Shown: positions 53,005 to 61,531 of the stretch, in pieces
Numbering within the stretch: position 1 is the first letter of the stretch
Layout: the number at the start of each line of letters is the position of its first letter
Origin: Atopobium sp. oral taxon 810 str. F0209
Lineage (GTDB): Bacteria > Actinomycetota > Coriobacteriia > Coriobacteriales > Atopobiaceae
Direction of reading: 5' to 3'
DNA: 64,000 bases
NCBI RefSeq assembly: GCF_000466405.1
Contig: NZ_KE952944.1
Location: 1-64,000, forward strand
The notes under the pieces: model-generated
Told to the model about the DNA's origin: nothing
What the model saw: only the letters and a program-made list of their open reading frames with translations
The model's database searches: none
Position numbers and translations under genes: made by a program

Positions 53005-53994
53005 TTACTTCTGGCAGATGAAGGGGGTATTCACGGGGTAGTCAACATAGCCCTTGAGCTCGTCATCCATCTTGCAGATTGAGATAGAGGCACCCATCAT
53101 TTCCATTGAGGTAGCATATTCGCCGACGATAGCCTTGTAGACCTTAATACCCTTGGCATCAAGATAGCGACGGACCGAATCAAAGAGAATGTAGAGTTCC
53201 TCACCAGAGGTGGCACCGAGGCCGTTAATAAGTACGGCAACTTCTTCACCCTCTGCCACGGGCATATCCTTGAGAATAATGTCGAGAGACTCTTCTGCTA
53301 GCTCATCAGCAATCTTGATGGGACCATTCCAAACGCCGGGCTCGCCGTGGATGCCCATGCCAAAGGCCATCTCCTCGTCGCCAAGAGTGAAGTTAGATTT
53401 ACCAACTTCAGGCACAACACAGGGAGTCAGAGCAAAGCCAACAGTCCTGACATTATCTCCGGCCTTCTTTGCAGCTGCAAGAACCTCATCCAAAGTGCCA
53501 TCCTGGTCTGCCTTGGCACCAGCAGCTTTGTACATAAAGTAGATGCCAGCAACACCACGACGCGCCTCAGGATTTGCGTTGGAATTGACATCATCAGCGC
53601 CGACAATAGAGCGAGTCTCAATGTCGTCCATATCAAGCATTTCGGCCGCCATGTCAAAGTTCATGATATCGCCCGTGTAGTTGCCATAAAGGAACAGCAC
53701 GCCAGCACCTGTTTCAACCTGCTTGGCAATGTTGTAAATCTGCTCACCCGAAGGGGACTGGAATACGCCGCCAACACCGCAGCCGTCGATAAGACCTTCG
53801 CCTACATAACCCAGAAAGAGGGGCAAATGTCCCGTACCGCCACCAGTGATAATGGCAACTTTGTTGGGCTTGGGCTTGGCAATGCAGTAGCAGCGCAGGT
53901 CATCCTCGGCGTAAGTAACCTCGGGATGAGCTGCGTAGATGCCACGCAGCATATCGTCGGTATAGTTCTCGGGTGCGTTGATGATCTTTTTCAT
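53005..53994 (-). CDS. DhaK-type kinase subunit
   Basis: A 329-residue DhaK domain protein. It shows VAIITGGGTGHLPLFLGYVGEG, GDIMNFDMAAEML and the substrate-binding histidine in AFGMGIHGEPGVW, where the hemiaminal with the ketose forms. It closes with NGLGATSGEELYILFDSVRRYL. It is the DhaL partner but only moderately like the DhaK half of the fused kinase at 50531, so the operon carries two distinct kinases, possibly for two substrates or two steps. ATG 53994 has GAAGGG upstream. Confidence 0.87.
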   Translation of the reverse strand: MKKIINAPENYTDDMLRGIYAAHPEVTYAEDDLRCYCIAKPKPNKVAIITGGGTGHLPLFLGYVGEGLIDGCGVGGVFQSPSGEQIYNIAKQVETGAGVLFLYGNYTGDIMNFDMAAEMLDMDDIETRSIVGADDVNSNANPEARRGVAGIYFMYKAAGAKADQDGTLDEVLAAAKKAGDNVRTVGFALTPCVVPEVGKSNFTLGDEEMAFGMGIHGEPGVWNGPIKIADELAEESLDIILKDMPVAEGEEVAVLINGLGATSGEELYILFDSVRRYLDAKGIKVYKAIVGEYATSMEMMGASISICKMDDELKGYVDYPVNTPFICQK

Positions 53995-54024
53995 AGCTCA
54001 TCCCTTCTTTTGCGCGGTGGCAAC

Positions 54025-54864
54025 TTAGCGAACGACAAAAAACACGATGTAATTGGAGAACATCGCAATCAGGCAAAAAATAGTCTCCATATAGGTAAAG
54101 GGCACAAACTCAATACCTTTGTACTTGATAGTCCAGACATAACCCAGATAAGCAGCACAAGCGATATAGACCACATCCATTGCAGTGCCACTAATAGGCA
54201 GTAAACGCTCGACAAACCACATAGCCGCATACACTCCAAAAGTGATAAGGCCCCACCATCTGACGTCGTAATGCAGCATTTGCATGTAATAGTGAATTGT
54301 CGAGGCCGAAGGTTTTACGTCGTAGCGACGACGCGACTCCAACAGACCGCGAGTCACGTGCATGGCAAACAATATGCCAAAGAAAAGCACCGCAAGACCA
54401 ACGCCTGCCATGATGTCACTTAGACGATCATAGAGCAGATTAAAAGCAAAAATCCACACTGCGCTGAGCGCAAGCACCTCAACGATAGTCCAAATGCGCA
54501 TGCCCACCGAAATAGGCAAGGGCTCTTTGCGCTCAGTCATACGCTCAAGACCATATTTTTTGCGCAGGTGCTCAATGCGTTTTTTCTGGCGACGACGCTC
54601 ATCGCGCTCATTGGTTTTATTGGCATTTGTGAGAGGATTTTCCGAGACAATCAAATCGCCGTCTTCGGTCTTTTTCCAAACGCTCTTGTGAGTAGGTTGT
54701 TCTTCGGGTGCCTCAGTCTGAGTATCTGCCTTCTTTGACTCACGGCGCGCCGCAGGGGTAGCAGCGTCAATAGCAGCAGTGATATCCTGCTCGACAGAGT
54801 TCACCGAACCATCCTCCGCCTGAGGAATTTTTTTGCTCTTATGCACCTGCTTGCCCTTGCTCAT
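54025..54864 (-). CDS. Small polytopic membrane protein of the PTS/Dha locus
   Basis: A 279-residue protein I do not recognise. The first 120 residues are charged and disordered-looking, including a Lys/Arg-rich stretch (RRRQKKRIEHLRKKYG). About four membrane segments follow (WTIVEVLALSAVWIFAFNLL, IMAGVGLAVLFFGILFAMHV, LITFGVYAAMWFVERLL, VVYIACAAYLGYVWTI and possibly a fifth). It sits between the aldolase and DhaK genes in the same direction, so it is likely part of the operon. A transport-accessory or sensing role is a guess. Confidence 0.65.
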   Translation of the reverse strand: MSKGKQVHKSKKIPQAEDGSVNSVEQDITAAIDAATPAARRESKKADTQTEAPEEQPTHKSVWKKTEDGDLIVSENPLTNANKTNERDERRRQKKRIEHLRKKYGLERMTERKEPLPISVGMRIWTIVEVLALSAVWIFAFNLLYDRLSDIMAGVGLAVLFFGILFAMHVTRGLLESRRRYDVKPSASTIHYYMQMLHYDVRWWGLITFGVYAAMWFVERLLPISGTAMDVVYIACAAYLGYVWTIKYKGIEFVPFTYMETIFCLIAMFSNYIVFFVVR

Positions 54865-54957
54865 ATAGTTATTCCAAACCCTTGTTGCGATGGCGATATA
54901 CCGCTGTTAGCAAAATCACATTCCCGTCGGTACAACCACATGTAATGGCAATACCAA

Positions 54958-54990
54958 GACACGGCAGATGCACGCAACGTCTGCCGTGTC
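54958..54990 (-). terminator. Hairpin after the aldolase gene
   Basis: GACACGGCAGA and TCTGCCGTGTC pair perfectly around an 11-nt loop, starting 12 bp past the aldolase stop. The T tract is weak (TCTTGG). Possible terminator or attenuator for the downstream genes. Confidence 0.6.
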
Positions 54991-55001
54991 CGAAGCTTTA
55001 C

Positions 55002-55673
55002 CTACTTAGCGTTGGGAAACTTAATCTCCTTGGGGTACTCCCACTTCTGAAGCTCGTCCACAGGGAAGCTGTAAGGCTCGACACCCTGACCAGCAACGAG
55101 AGAGTGATAGTAGAGCTCAGCCAGCTCTTCGATGTAGCAAACCTTGAGGTAGGCCTCCTCCACACTGGTCTCATCAACAGCAACGCAACCATGACCTTGC
55201 ATCAGGAAAACGTCAGCCTCATGAATGGCCTCAACCACATTATCGGCAAGGGCAGGAGTGCCGGGGCGACCATAAGGAGCCACAGGAATACGAGCCTGAG
55301 AGCAGTTGAGATTGGCAATCTCATAGACAACTGCAGGGATGGGCTTGTTTAGCACCGCAAAGGTTGTGGCATACATCGAATGAGTATGCGCCAAAGCGAC
55401 AACGTCTTCGCGCTCCTGATAAATCTTGAGATGCATCAAAGACTCTGAGGTAGGACGCAAACCGGTCTGGTTTTCGACGACATTAGCATCAAGGTCCATA
55501 ACAACCATATCAGGGACAACAAGGTCCTCACGGTCAACACTGGTTGGGGTAATAACAACGAGACCAGTTTCTTTGTCACGTGCAGAGAAGTTACCGGACT
55601 TGTGCTTGCACAGACCATCGCGCTGAGCCTGCTTTGCAACATTCATAACACGGAGCTTAAGATCCTCAAGCAT
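55002..55673 (-). CDS. Class II aldolase/adducin family protein
   Basis: A 223-residue enzyme of the class II aldolase or epimerase group (fuculose-phosphate aldolase, ribulose-phosphate epimerase type). Zinc ligands are in ALAHTHSMYAT and the late QGHGCVAV, with the catalytic glutamate in RPTSESLMHL. Such enzymes split a ketose phosphate to dihydroxyacetone phosphate and an aldehyde, or epimerise a pentulose phosphate. Its neighbours (PTS and Dha kinases) favour cleavage of a sugar phosphate imported by the PTS. The ATG at 55673 has AAAGGA upstream; a longer frame starts at 55703. A strong terminator lies just upstream. Confidence 0.85.
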   Translation of the reverse strand: MLEDLKLRVMNVAKQAQRDGLCKHKSGNFSARDKETGLVVITPTSVDREDLVVPDMVVMDLDANVVENQTGLRPTSESLMHLKIYQEREDVVALAHTHSMYATTFAVLNKPIPAVVYEIANLNCSQARIPVAPYGRPGTPALADNVVEAIHEADVFLMQGHGCVAVDETSVEEAYLKVCYIEELAELYYHSLVAGQGVEPYSFPVDELQKWEYPKEIKFPNAK

Positions 55674-55718
55674 TGTTGGATCCTTTCTATTTGGTGGAAC
55701 CAAAACTAGACAGAACCT

Positions 55719-55759
55719 AAAAAGCCGCCGTCCGTGCTGGGAAGAACACGGGCGGCGGC
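55719..55759 (-). terminator. Intrinsic terminator between IIC and aldolase genes
   Basis: On the minus strand GCCGCCGCCCGTG and CACGGACGGCGGC form a stem with one mismatch and run into TTTTT. It ends the PTS message or attenuates read-through to the aldolase and kinase genes. Confidence 0.85.
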
Positions 55760-55797
55760 GATGCCAGATGAGTGGCTGGCGTTACCGCCCAGACAAA

Positions 55798-57180
55798 CTA
55801 CTCTTCAGAGGTGGTCTCGGGAGCAGCGTTGCCACCCTTCTTGATGTCGTGGACTGTGTACATAAAGCCCAGAATCCAGATAACCAAGCAAATCAAAGGC
55901 AGGAAGTTACCCTTGAGACAGTCAAGGAACTCTGCAAAAGCATAGGTCTGCAGAGGAGCGTCCATACCAGAGTTCGAAATCATCTGACCAGCAGCAAGAC
56001 CCAGCTTGAGGCCCGTGCTGTTTGCAAGGTCAGTCATGAAGGGAGCGAATGCAGTACCAACGAGCAGATACACAGGAACAGCGATGACAAAGAGGATGCA
56101 CATACGAGGCACGTTGCCACGTGTAACAAGCCATGCGGGAACTGCAAGAGAAACATTGACAATGCCTGCAAAGGGCAGAATCTCATTGCCATGGCCGGCA
56201 AGCAGAAATGCCCAGATGGTGGTTACAGGAATGCCCCACATAGCAGCAAGCCAAATCTCGTTGGCGCCGCCAAGGAACGGCCAGTCGAGACCGACGACCA
56301 GGGTGCGACCCTCGAAACGAGCGTTCATGTAGTCGGAGACAGCCTCGGAGATGGGGGACAGAGCCTCCATGAAGTACTTGGAGATAACAGGGAAGAGTGT
56401 CAAGCACATGGCACACTCAATGCCAGTGCCGAGAAGCTTGCCCGGATCATAGCCAGCAAGCAGACCAAAGAAGCAGCCAAGGATAAAACCAAGGACATGA
56501 TTCTCTGCAAAGATACCAATCTTTTCACGCAGTGCTGCAGCATCCATCTTGGTGTTCAGCGCAGGAATCTTGCGGAGAAGCTTGTCGATGGGATACAGCC
56601 ATGCAGCGGTAAATACCATCCTGTGAGTAGTGGTAACACCAGGAATGCCACTCATCTCATAAATCTGATCCTTGAACACGTCAGCAATCTTGAGCTCAAA
56701 GACGATTTGGACAGCAGCAATAACAAAAGCGATGGGCACAGATCCAGTAATGGCAACAACGCCGACGGCGGTAAAGATCTTGCCCCAGACATTCCAGAGG
56801 TCAGCGTTAAACGTATCGGTCTGGTTGATGGTCAGCATGATGATGTTGATGACAATCATCAGGGGGAACATCAAAACGGCATACGGCCAGGTCCAAGAGA
56901 TAGCGGACATGGTTGTCCAGCCACCGTCAACGATGGGCAAGTTGATGCCTAAGCGACCCAACATGGCCTCACCGATGGGGCCCATGATGCCGGTCATGTA
57001 AGAAATCAGCATGGACATGCCAGTAAAGGCAACACCCAACAGCAAACCAGAACTTACAGCCTCAGACGGCTTCATCTTGACGATAAGACCCATGATAATC
57101 ATGAGTGCAGGTACAAATACGTACGACGGGACAGAACTCAAGAAGCCTTGAATCCATGTCGAAGCAGCACTAATGTCCAT
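55798..57180 (-). CDS. PTS system galactitol-type IIC component
   Basis: A 460-residue polytopic transporter of the GatC/SgcC family, the channel of a galactitol-type phosphotransferase system. It has about ten membrane segments; GLIVKMKPSEAVSSGLLLGVAFTGMSM and the long PIVDGGWTTMSAISWTWPYAVLMF are typical. The C-terminus is short and polar. It would import and phosphorylate a sugar or sugar alcohol with the IIA and IIB proteins encoded upstream. The substrate is not decided by sequence. It lies 133 bp after IIB, with a hairpin in the gap. Confidence 0.9.
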   Translation of the reverse strand: MDISAASTWIQGFLSSVPSYVFVPALMIIMGLIVKMKPSEAVSSGLLLGVAFTGMSMLISYMTGIMGPIGEAMLGRLGINLPIVDGGWTTMSAISWTWPYAVLMFPLMIVINIIMLTINQTDTFNADLWNVWGKIFTAVGVVAITGSVPIAFVIAAVQIVFELKIADVFKDQIYEMSGIPGVTTTHRMVFTAAWLYPIDKLLRKIPALNTKMDAAALREKIGIFAENHVLGFILGCFFGLLAGYDPGKLLGTGIECAMCLTLFPVISKYFMEALSPISEAVSDYMNARFEGRTLVVGLDWPFLGGANEIWLAAMWGIPVTTIWAFLLAGHGNEILPFAGIVNVSLAVPAWLVTRGNVPRMCILFVIAVPVYLLVGTAFAPFMTDLANSTGLKLGLAAGQMISNSGMDAPLQTYAFAEFLDCLKGNFLPLICLVIWILGFMYTVHDIKKGGNAAPETTSEE

Positions 57181-57240
57181 TAGGCACCCTCTCTTCGTTC
57201 GCGTGAAACTACACTTGCTAAACCCGCCACCAACTCCACG

Positions 57241-57277
57241 CTCTTCCCTACCAAGCTTCCCCCCAGATAGGGAAGAG
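57241..57277 (-). terminator. Hairpin between IIB and IIC genes
   Basis: CTCTTCCCTA and TAGGGAAGAG pair perfectly around a 17-nt loop in the gap of 133 bp. A second small palindrome TGGCGTAACGCCA lies at 57286-57298. No T run is present, so partial termination or message processing is likelier than full stop. Confidence 0.55.
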
Positions 57278-57313
57278 TAGAAAGCTGGCGTAACGCCAAA
57301 TCACCAGAGAACG

Positions 57314-57616
57314 CTACTTAGCAGCGTTCTGGAAATCCTTGATGTAGCCCAGCAGCTTCTGGTACTCCTTCTGCTGGTTCATGCCAGTAAGAAAAGCGAT
57401 GCCATCGACAACGGGTACGCCGTAGTTCTTGTTCTTCTCACGGACAATGGTGATATAGGCCGCCGCGCCCTTGAGATGACGCTCAACGGACTTAAGGTCA
57501 ACAGCAGTGACCTCGGCATCAATGTTGTCTTTTTTAAGCATGCGGTTCACCTTGGAGGCAACGGTCTGAGAAGTGGCAACTCCGCTGCCGCAGGCGACGA
57601 TAATAGGTACTGGCAT
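57314..57616 (-). CDS. PTS system galactitol-type IIB component
   Basis: A 100-residue IIB protein, the normal size. The phosphorylated cysteine lies in the early loop VACGSGVATSQTVASKV at Cys9. It relays phosphate from IIA to the incoming sugar in the IIC channel. ATG 57616 has AAAGGGG upstream. It lies between IIA (45 bp upstream) and IIC. The set IIA-IIB-IIC is complete; HPr and enzyme I are expected elsewhere. Confidence 0.92.
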   Translation of the reverse strand: MPVPIIVACGSGVATSQTVASKVNRMLKKDNIDAEVTAVDLKSVERHLKGAAAYITIVREKNKNYGVPVVDGIAFLTGMNQQKEYQKLLGYIKDFQNAAK

Positions 57617-57661
57617 AACTAATCCCCTTTCAATCAGGACTTTCCTTGCTTTTTGCGGCTC

Positions 57662-58138
57662 TTACTCGTCGTAGACCCATTCCATATCCATGACCGTGTC
57701 ATAGAAAGCATCGGCCGTAGGAGCCTTGAACAGAGCATCAACCCAATCTTGACGCTGGAAATTGTGCATCAAAATCTGCAGCAAAATAATGTGAGCACCG
57801 GGCTCATTAAAACCAAGCATAAAAGCGAGCTTCACATCTAATTTGTTGTCGGGATCAGACATATCACCCCAAGGGATTGGGGTTTTTAGACGAACAGGGG
57901 CAATGAAAGGCTTGACAATAGCCTCGCCCTCGGTATGAGGAATTGCAATGGGATAGGGCTCTACAGGAAGTGCGGTGGGGTAGTTATTCTCACGCTCAGT
58001 AATGGATGGAAGATAAGTTTCGTTGACATAGCCTTTTTCGAGGAAACGCTTACCCATAATCTCAAAAACTTCAAAAGGGGTGGATGCTTCAAGATCCACT
58101 TCGGCAAGCTCTTTCATAATGACTTCCTTGCCCAGCAT
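57662..58138 (-). CDS. PTS system fructose/mannitol-type IIA component
   Basis: A 158-residue IIA domain protein with the phosphorylated histidine in PIAIPHTEGEAI, about residue 65. It accepts phosphate from HPr and passes it to IIB. ATG 58138 has AGGAG 6 nt upstream and is preferred to the earlier ATG at 58159. It is the first gene of the PTS/aldolase/kinase operon, 380 bp downstream of the DeoR-type regulator gene. Confidence 0.91.
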   Translation of the reverse strand: MLGKEVIMKELAEVDLEASTPFEVFEIMGKRFLEKGYVNETYLPSITERENNYPTALPVEPYPIAIPHTEGEAIVKPFIAPVRLKTPIPWGDMSDPDNKLDVKLAFMLGFNEPGAHIILLQILMHNFQRQDWVDALFKAPTADAFYDTVMDMEWVYDE

Positions 58139-58518
58139 GAAATTCTCCTCTCCGCACATTTTTTATCACTGGCAAGCAGTTGGTATAAATGTACGTTCAA
58201 CTGCCATTATATTTTGTGAATTACCGCCAGCGGTAGTATTATAACGGTGAGCGGTTTTGTTTGTATTGTTAATTTTTGTTTGTTCTGCATCAGATAAACA
58301 TACTTGTGCGAATTGCAAACTTGCAAAATCAGCTTTGTAAAAGCTAACAGTTATGTTGACGTGCGGGTTAATCTTTTCTAAACAAAAATCCATTCACACA
58401 ATCAAACAAAAAATTTTCAGACAAAATAGCGAGCTTTCATGAGACCGATGGCCAGTTACAAAGCATTGCTTTTAAACTCGGTAAGGCCGATCAAAACGCT
58501 TTCTCACCCGATTAATTT
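58139..58518. other. Promoter region of the PTS/Dha operon
   Basis: A 380-bp gap between the DeoR-type gene and IIA, A/T-rich, without a gene. A TATAAT lies on the minus strand at 58238-58243, followed by a palindrome. Runs of AACAAA or TTTGTTTG occur at about 58257-58280 and 58381-58410, the kind of sequence DeoR-family proteins often bind. Confidence 0.5.
58222..58243 (-). promoter_or_regulatory. -10 box and palindromic operator candidate
   Basis: On the minus strand TATAAT (58238-58243) is followed 2 bp later by a palindrome with arms TACCGC and GCGGTA around a 2-nt centre (58222-58235). A protein bound there would block the start of transcription. A clear -35 is not seen. Confidence 0.5.
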
Positions 58519-59283
58519 TTAGAAGATGACTTCAGTGAGTTCTGAAAGGGCTTTTGCTTGCTTTTCGCTGATGGCAGCATCGGTCACAATGCCATCAAGG
58601 TTCACTACATCGTAGAAACCGTAAAAATCTCGCTTGCCAATCTTGCTTGAATCGGTCACCACATAACGAGCGTCAGCACGATTAAGCGCCATGCGAAAGA
58701 GGCTGCCCTCAAGAGAATTTGAACCAAAAATCAGTCCATCATGCACACCGTTGGTCCCCACAAACGCCTTGCTAATGCCAATAGCTTCAATAGAACGTTC
58801 GGAAATACCCCCAACAAAGGCACCTGTATTGGGACGATACTCTCCCCCGATAAGAATGACATCTAGCGTATCGCATTCGTTAAGCGCACTAAAAACCTGA
58901 ATGCTATTTGTAATGGCACGCAGATGGACATTGCCAATAGCACGCGCAAGCGCCTCACAGGTGGTACCGGCGCCCAGAAAAACTGTGTCCCCATCTTGGA
59001 CAAGACGAGCGGCTGTTTGGGCAATTTGTTCTTTTTCGATAGCGTGCTGCTGATGCTTTTCGCTGGTGGTGTATTCGCGACGAGCTACAGTGCCATGAAG
59101 ACCTGCGATACTACGCGCGCCACCATGCACGCGCGTTAAGCGCCCAACCTCAGCAAGTTCCTCAAGATCGCGACGGATGGTCATCTCGGACACATCAAGT
59201 TGTTCCGAAATTTGCTTTACCGAAGCAAAGTCCAACTTGGTCACAAGGGTGACAATTGCATTTTGGCGCTCCGGCTTTAGCAT
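58519..59283 (-). CDS. DeoR-family transcriptional regulator
   Basis: A 254-residue repressor. The N-terminal DeoR-type HTH is textbook (FASVKQISEQLDVSEMTIRRDLEELAEVGRLTRVHGGA). A sugar-phosphate-binding domain follows, with VFLGAGTTCEALA, ITNSIQVFSAL and KAFVGTNGVHDGLIFG. These proteins usually repress sugar operons until a sugar phosphate binds. It is closely placed upstream of the PTS/aldolase/kinase operon and is the likely controller. It follows the HAD gene by 3 bp with GGAG at the junction. Confidence 0.93.
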   Translation of the reverse strand: MLKPERQNAIVTLVTKLDFASVKQISEQLDVSEMTIRRDLEELAEVGRLTRVHGGARSIAGLHGTVARREYTTSEKHQQHAIEKEQIAQTAARLVQDGDTVFLGAGTTCEALARAIGNVHLRAITNSIQVFSALNECDTLDVILIGGEYRPNTGAFVGGISERSIEAIGISKAFVGTNGVHDGLIFGSNSLEGSLFRMALNRADARYVVTDSSKIGKRDFYGFYDVVNLDGIVTDAAISEKQAKALSELTEVIF

Positions 59284-59286
59284 GAC

Positions 59287-60126
59287 CTACTCCTCGCTCA
59301 TAAAGCTGGGCATGGATCCCGTTTTGGATGCTTGCACAATATCGCGCAAGGCACCAGCCACCGCATCTTCGGCAGACGAACCAACGTGCCAACGAGCCAT
59401 TCGAGCAACTTCGGGCATGGCATTTGCCATGGCGACCGAATTCGGCACAGCATTAAGCAGCATGAGGTCATTTTCTGCATCACCAAAGGCGCAGACCTCA
59501 TCCCAATCTAAGCCCAAGGCTTTGCGTAAAACGTCAGCTCCTGTTGCCTTGTTTTTGCCGTGGGGCAAGATATCAATCAGGGGAGCTGTGGGGTTGGGAT
59601 AAACAAAATCCAGCTCGGGAACCTCAGAAACCAATACTTCCTTAATGCGCGCCATGCGCTCACGTGTACCCTTTACATGTACATTGGCCTTAACAATTTC
59701 ATAGTCAGGCACCACGGGGCGCACGCCTGTCTCTGGCCAAAAAATATCGCTACAAGCAGCGCGTTCCTCATCAGAGATACCAACGCCATAGCTCACGTCA
59801 TGCTCTTCATACAAAGTCAACACGGCGCCAAACTCGTCACTTAAGATCTCGGTCACACGCACCAACGCGTCATGCGGCAAAACCTCGCGAGCAATGACTT
59901 TGCCTTCAAGCAAAACAATCTGACCATTGCAACAAACTGTCGTTGCGCTTGCCCTCTGATCTCCACGCAGCAGATGAGGAATTGACGAGGCTACACGACC
60001 TGTTGCGGTAGCAAAATGCAAACCTGCATCTTGCATAGCATGAATCGCTTCAACTGCCTCTACCGTAGCTCCATTGCCATAGTGGACAAGCGTGTCATCA
60101 ATATCTGAGAGTGCAAGCTTAATCAT
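59287..60126 (-). CDS. HAD-superfamily (Cof-type) phosphatase
   Basis: A 279-residue HAD-IIB hydrolase. Motif I is DIDDTLVHYG, the middle motif ATATGRVASSIPHL and motif IV VCAFGDAENDLMLL. A C-terminal tail of about 15 residues reaches the stop. It may dephosphorylate a toxic sugar phosphate from the PTS pathway. It overlaps the phosphodiesterase gene by 4 bp and precedes the DeoR gene. Confidence 0.88.
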   Translation of the reverse strand: MIKLALSDIDDTLVHYGNGATVEAVEAIHAMQDAGLHFATATGRVASSIPHLLRGDQRASATTVCCNGQIVLLEGKVIAREVLPHDALVRVTEILSDEFGAVLTLYEEHDVSYGVGISDEERAACSDIFWPETGVRPVVPDYEIVKANVHVKGTRERMARIKEVLVSEVPELDFVYPNPTAPLIDILPHGKNKATGADVLRKALGLDWDEVCAFGDAENDLMLLNAVPNSVAMANAMPEVARMARWHVGSSAEDAVAGALRDIVQASKTGSMPSFMSEE

Positions 60127-60590
60127 GAATCTTCCTTGCTGAGTTTAATAATGCGGGCCTCAGTGATTTTGCCATTGGTGATTATCAAGCGCACCATAGA
60201 AGGAAAACCGTTGCGTGGCCAAGTGGGACTGCCTGGATTGATAAGAAGCGTGCCGGTTGTCTGATCGCGCTCTATGAAGGGGCGATGAGTGTGTCCACAC
60301 ACAGCAATATCGCAACTGTCTAAGTCTAAGCGATATTCATAATGGCAAATCTGCCAGCGGAAACCCTCGGACTCAAAATGCACTTGCTTCTGCACGCGCG
60401 GGCCATAGGGTATATTGTCCCAATCGTTGTTGCCCAAACACAAATGCACCGGTGCAATATTTGATAGCGTGCGATAGTCAGAAGGGGAGCAGATATCTCC
60501 CGCATGAACAATAACATCAGCTCCTTGGAGCTGCTTTAGCAGTTCCTCTGAAAGCCATCCGTGGGTATCGGAGATGATGTCATATCGCAT
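60123..60590 (-). CDS. YfcE/MJ0936-type metallophosphodiesterase
   Basis: A 155-residue calcineurin-like phosphoesterase. Metal-binding motifs are complete: DIISDTHGW, VIVHAGDIC, CLGNNDWD, AVCGHTHRP and LINPGSPTWPRNG. Such enzymes hydrolyse phosphodiesters in vitro; their true substrate is not known. The ATG at 60590 has GGGGGAG upstream and is preferred to the longer frame at 60605. It starts 21 bp after the response regulator stop. Confidence 0.92.
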   Translation of the reverse strand: MRYDIISDTHGWLSEELLKQLQGADVIVHAGDICSPSDYRTLSNIAPVHLCLGNNDWDNIPYGPRVQKQVHFESEGFRWQICHYEYRLDLDSCDIAVCGHTHRPFIERDQTTGTLLINPGSPTWPRNGFPSMVRLIITNGKITEARIIKLSKEDS

Positions 60591-60611
60591 TACGCACTCC
60601 CCCACCTCGGC

Positions 60612-61358
60612 TTAGAGGCCGAGCATCCTTTTAACAGCAACTACACGACGGCGAGACACCGGAATCTTCTTGTCTTCAACGTCCTTGAGACCCAGCTGAA
60701 CAACGCCGCCCGATATAGTGACAAAATCTTGTACAAAATCAAGGTTAACGATGTAGCCACGATGCACACGATAAAAACCGTGAGGAGTCAGGCGCTGCTC
60801 GAGCTTGGCCAGCGAGATTGTCGACAGATAGCGATCAGCATCGGTATAAATGCAGGAGTAGTCGTCTTTGGCCTCAACGTAACGAATCTGATTGACAGGC
60901 ACCAAGACCTTATGACCGCCCTTTTCCACAGGAATGCGCTCGGTATTGATGCTATTTGCAGGTTGTATCACCGCAGTCTTGAGACGAGCCTCAACCTTGG
61001 CAATGGCTTGCTGCAGACGGTCCATCTCAACAGGTTTCATGAGGTAATCAACCGCATCGACGCCAAAAGCCTCAACAGCATACTCGCTGTATGCCGTCAC
61101 AAAGACAATTGCGGGAGGATTTTTGAGCTTATGCAATGCATCAGCAAGCTGCATACCCGTAGTCTTGGGCATCGAGACATCTAGAAAAAGTACATCGATA
61201 TTCTCTCCACCATGCTCGCGACTCTTGACCAGACTTGCCACAGCTTCGCGCGCGCTCGACACCTCAGAGATGGCATCCATTTTGCCTGTCTCCTCTAGCA
61301 AGGAACGCAGCTCGAAACGAGCAGGAGCCTCGTCGTCCACAATCAAAGCGCGCAGCAT
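60612..61358 (-). CDS. LytTR-type response regulator
   Basis: A 248-residue response regulator of the LytR/AlgR type. The receiver domain has VDDEAPAR, the phosphorylated aspartate in DVLFLDVSMPKTTGM and a late conserved lysine in YLMKPVEMD. The DNA-binding LytTR domain has RYVEAKDDYSCIYTDADRYL and YRVHRGYIVNLDFV. The ATG at 61358 has GAGAGGA upstream and begins at MLRALIVDD; a longer frame starts at 61439. It is 173 bp downstream of the histidine kinase gene, in the same direction, and should be its partner. Confidence 0.93.
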   Translation of the reverse strand: MLRALIVDDEAPARFELRSLLEETGKMDAISEVSSAREAVASLVKSREHGGENIDVLFLDVSMPKTTGMQLADALHKLKNPPAIVFVTAYSEYAVEAFGVDAVDYLMKPVEMDRLQQAIAKVEARLKTAVIQPANSINTERIPVEKGGHKVLVPVNQIRYVEAKDDYSCIYTDADRYLSTISLAKLEQRLTPHGFYRVHRGYIVNLDFVQDFVTISGGVVQLGLKDVEDKKIPVSRRRVVAVKRMLGL

Positions 61359-61531
61359 GCAATCATCCTCTCTATATCTGACATAGCTGGACGCAGCATA
61401 AAAACCCGATGCTAAAAACAGTGCGAACTTGTGCGTCATAGCCGTGCATGAGTCTCTATATAGTACGCCAACGATGTCAAAGCGTCACTTTTGAACATTT
61501 TTCTGTTCGAATTACTATAGAATTGCTCACA

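Noticed and set aside
53347-54204. Plus-strand open frame of 285 codons
   Set aside because: It is the shadow of the DhaK gene and the small membrane protein gene.
55768-56952. Plus-strand open frame of 394 codons
   Set aside because: It is the antisense of the IIC gene, whose membrane pattern and motifs are clear.
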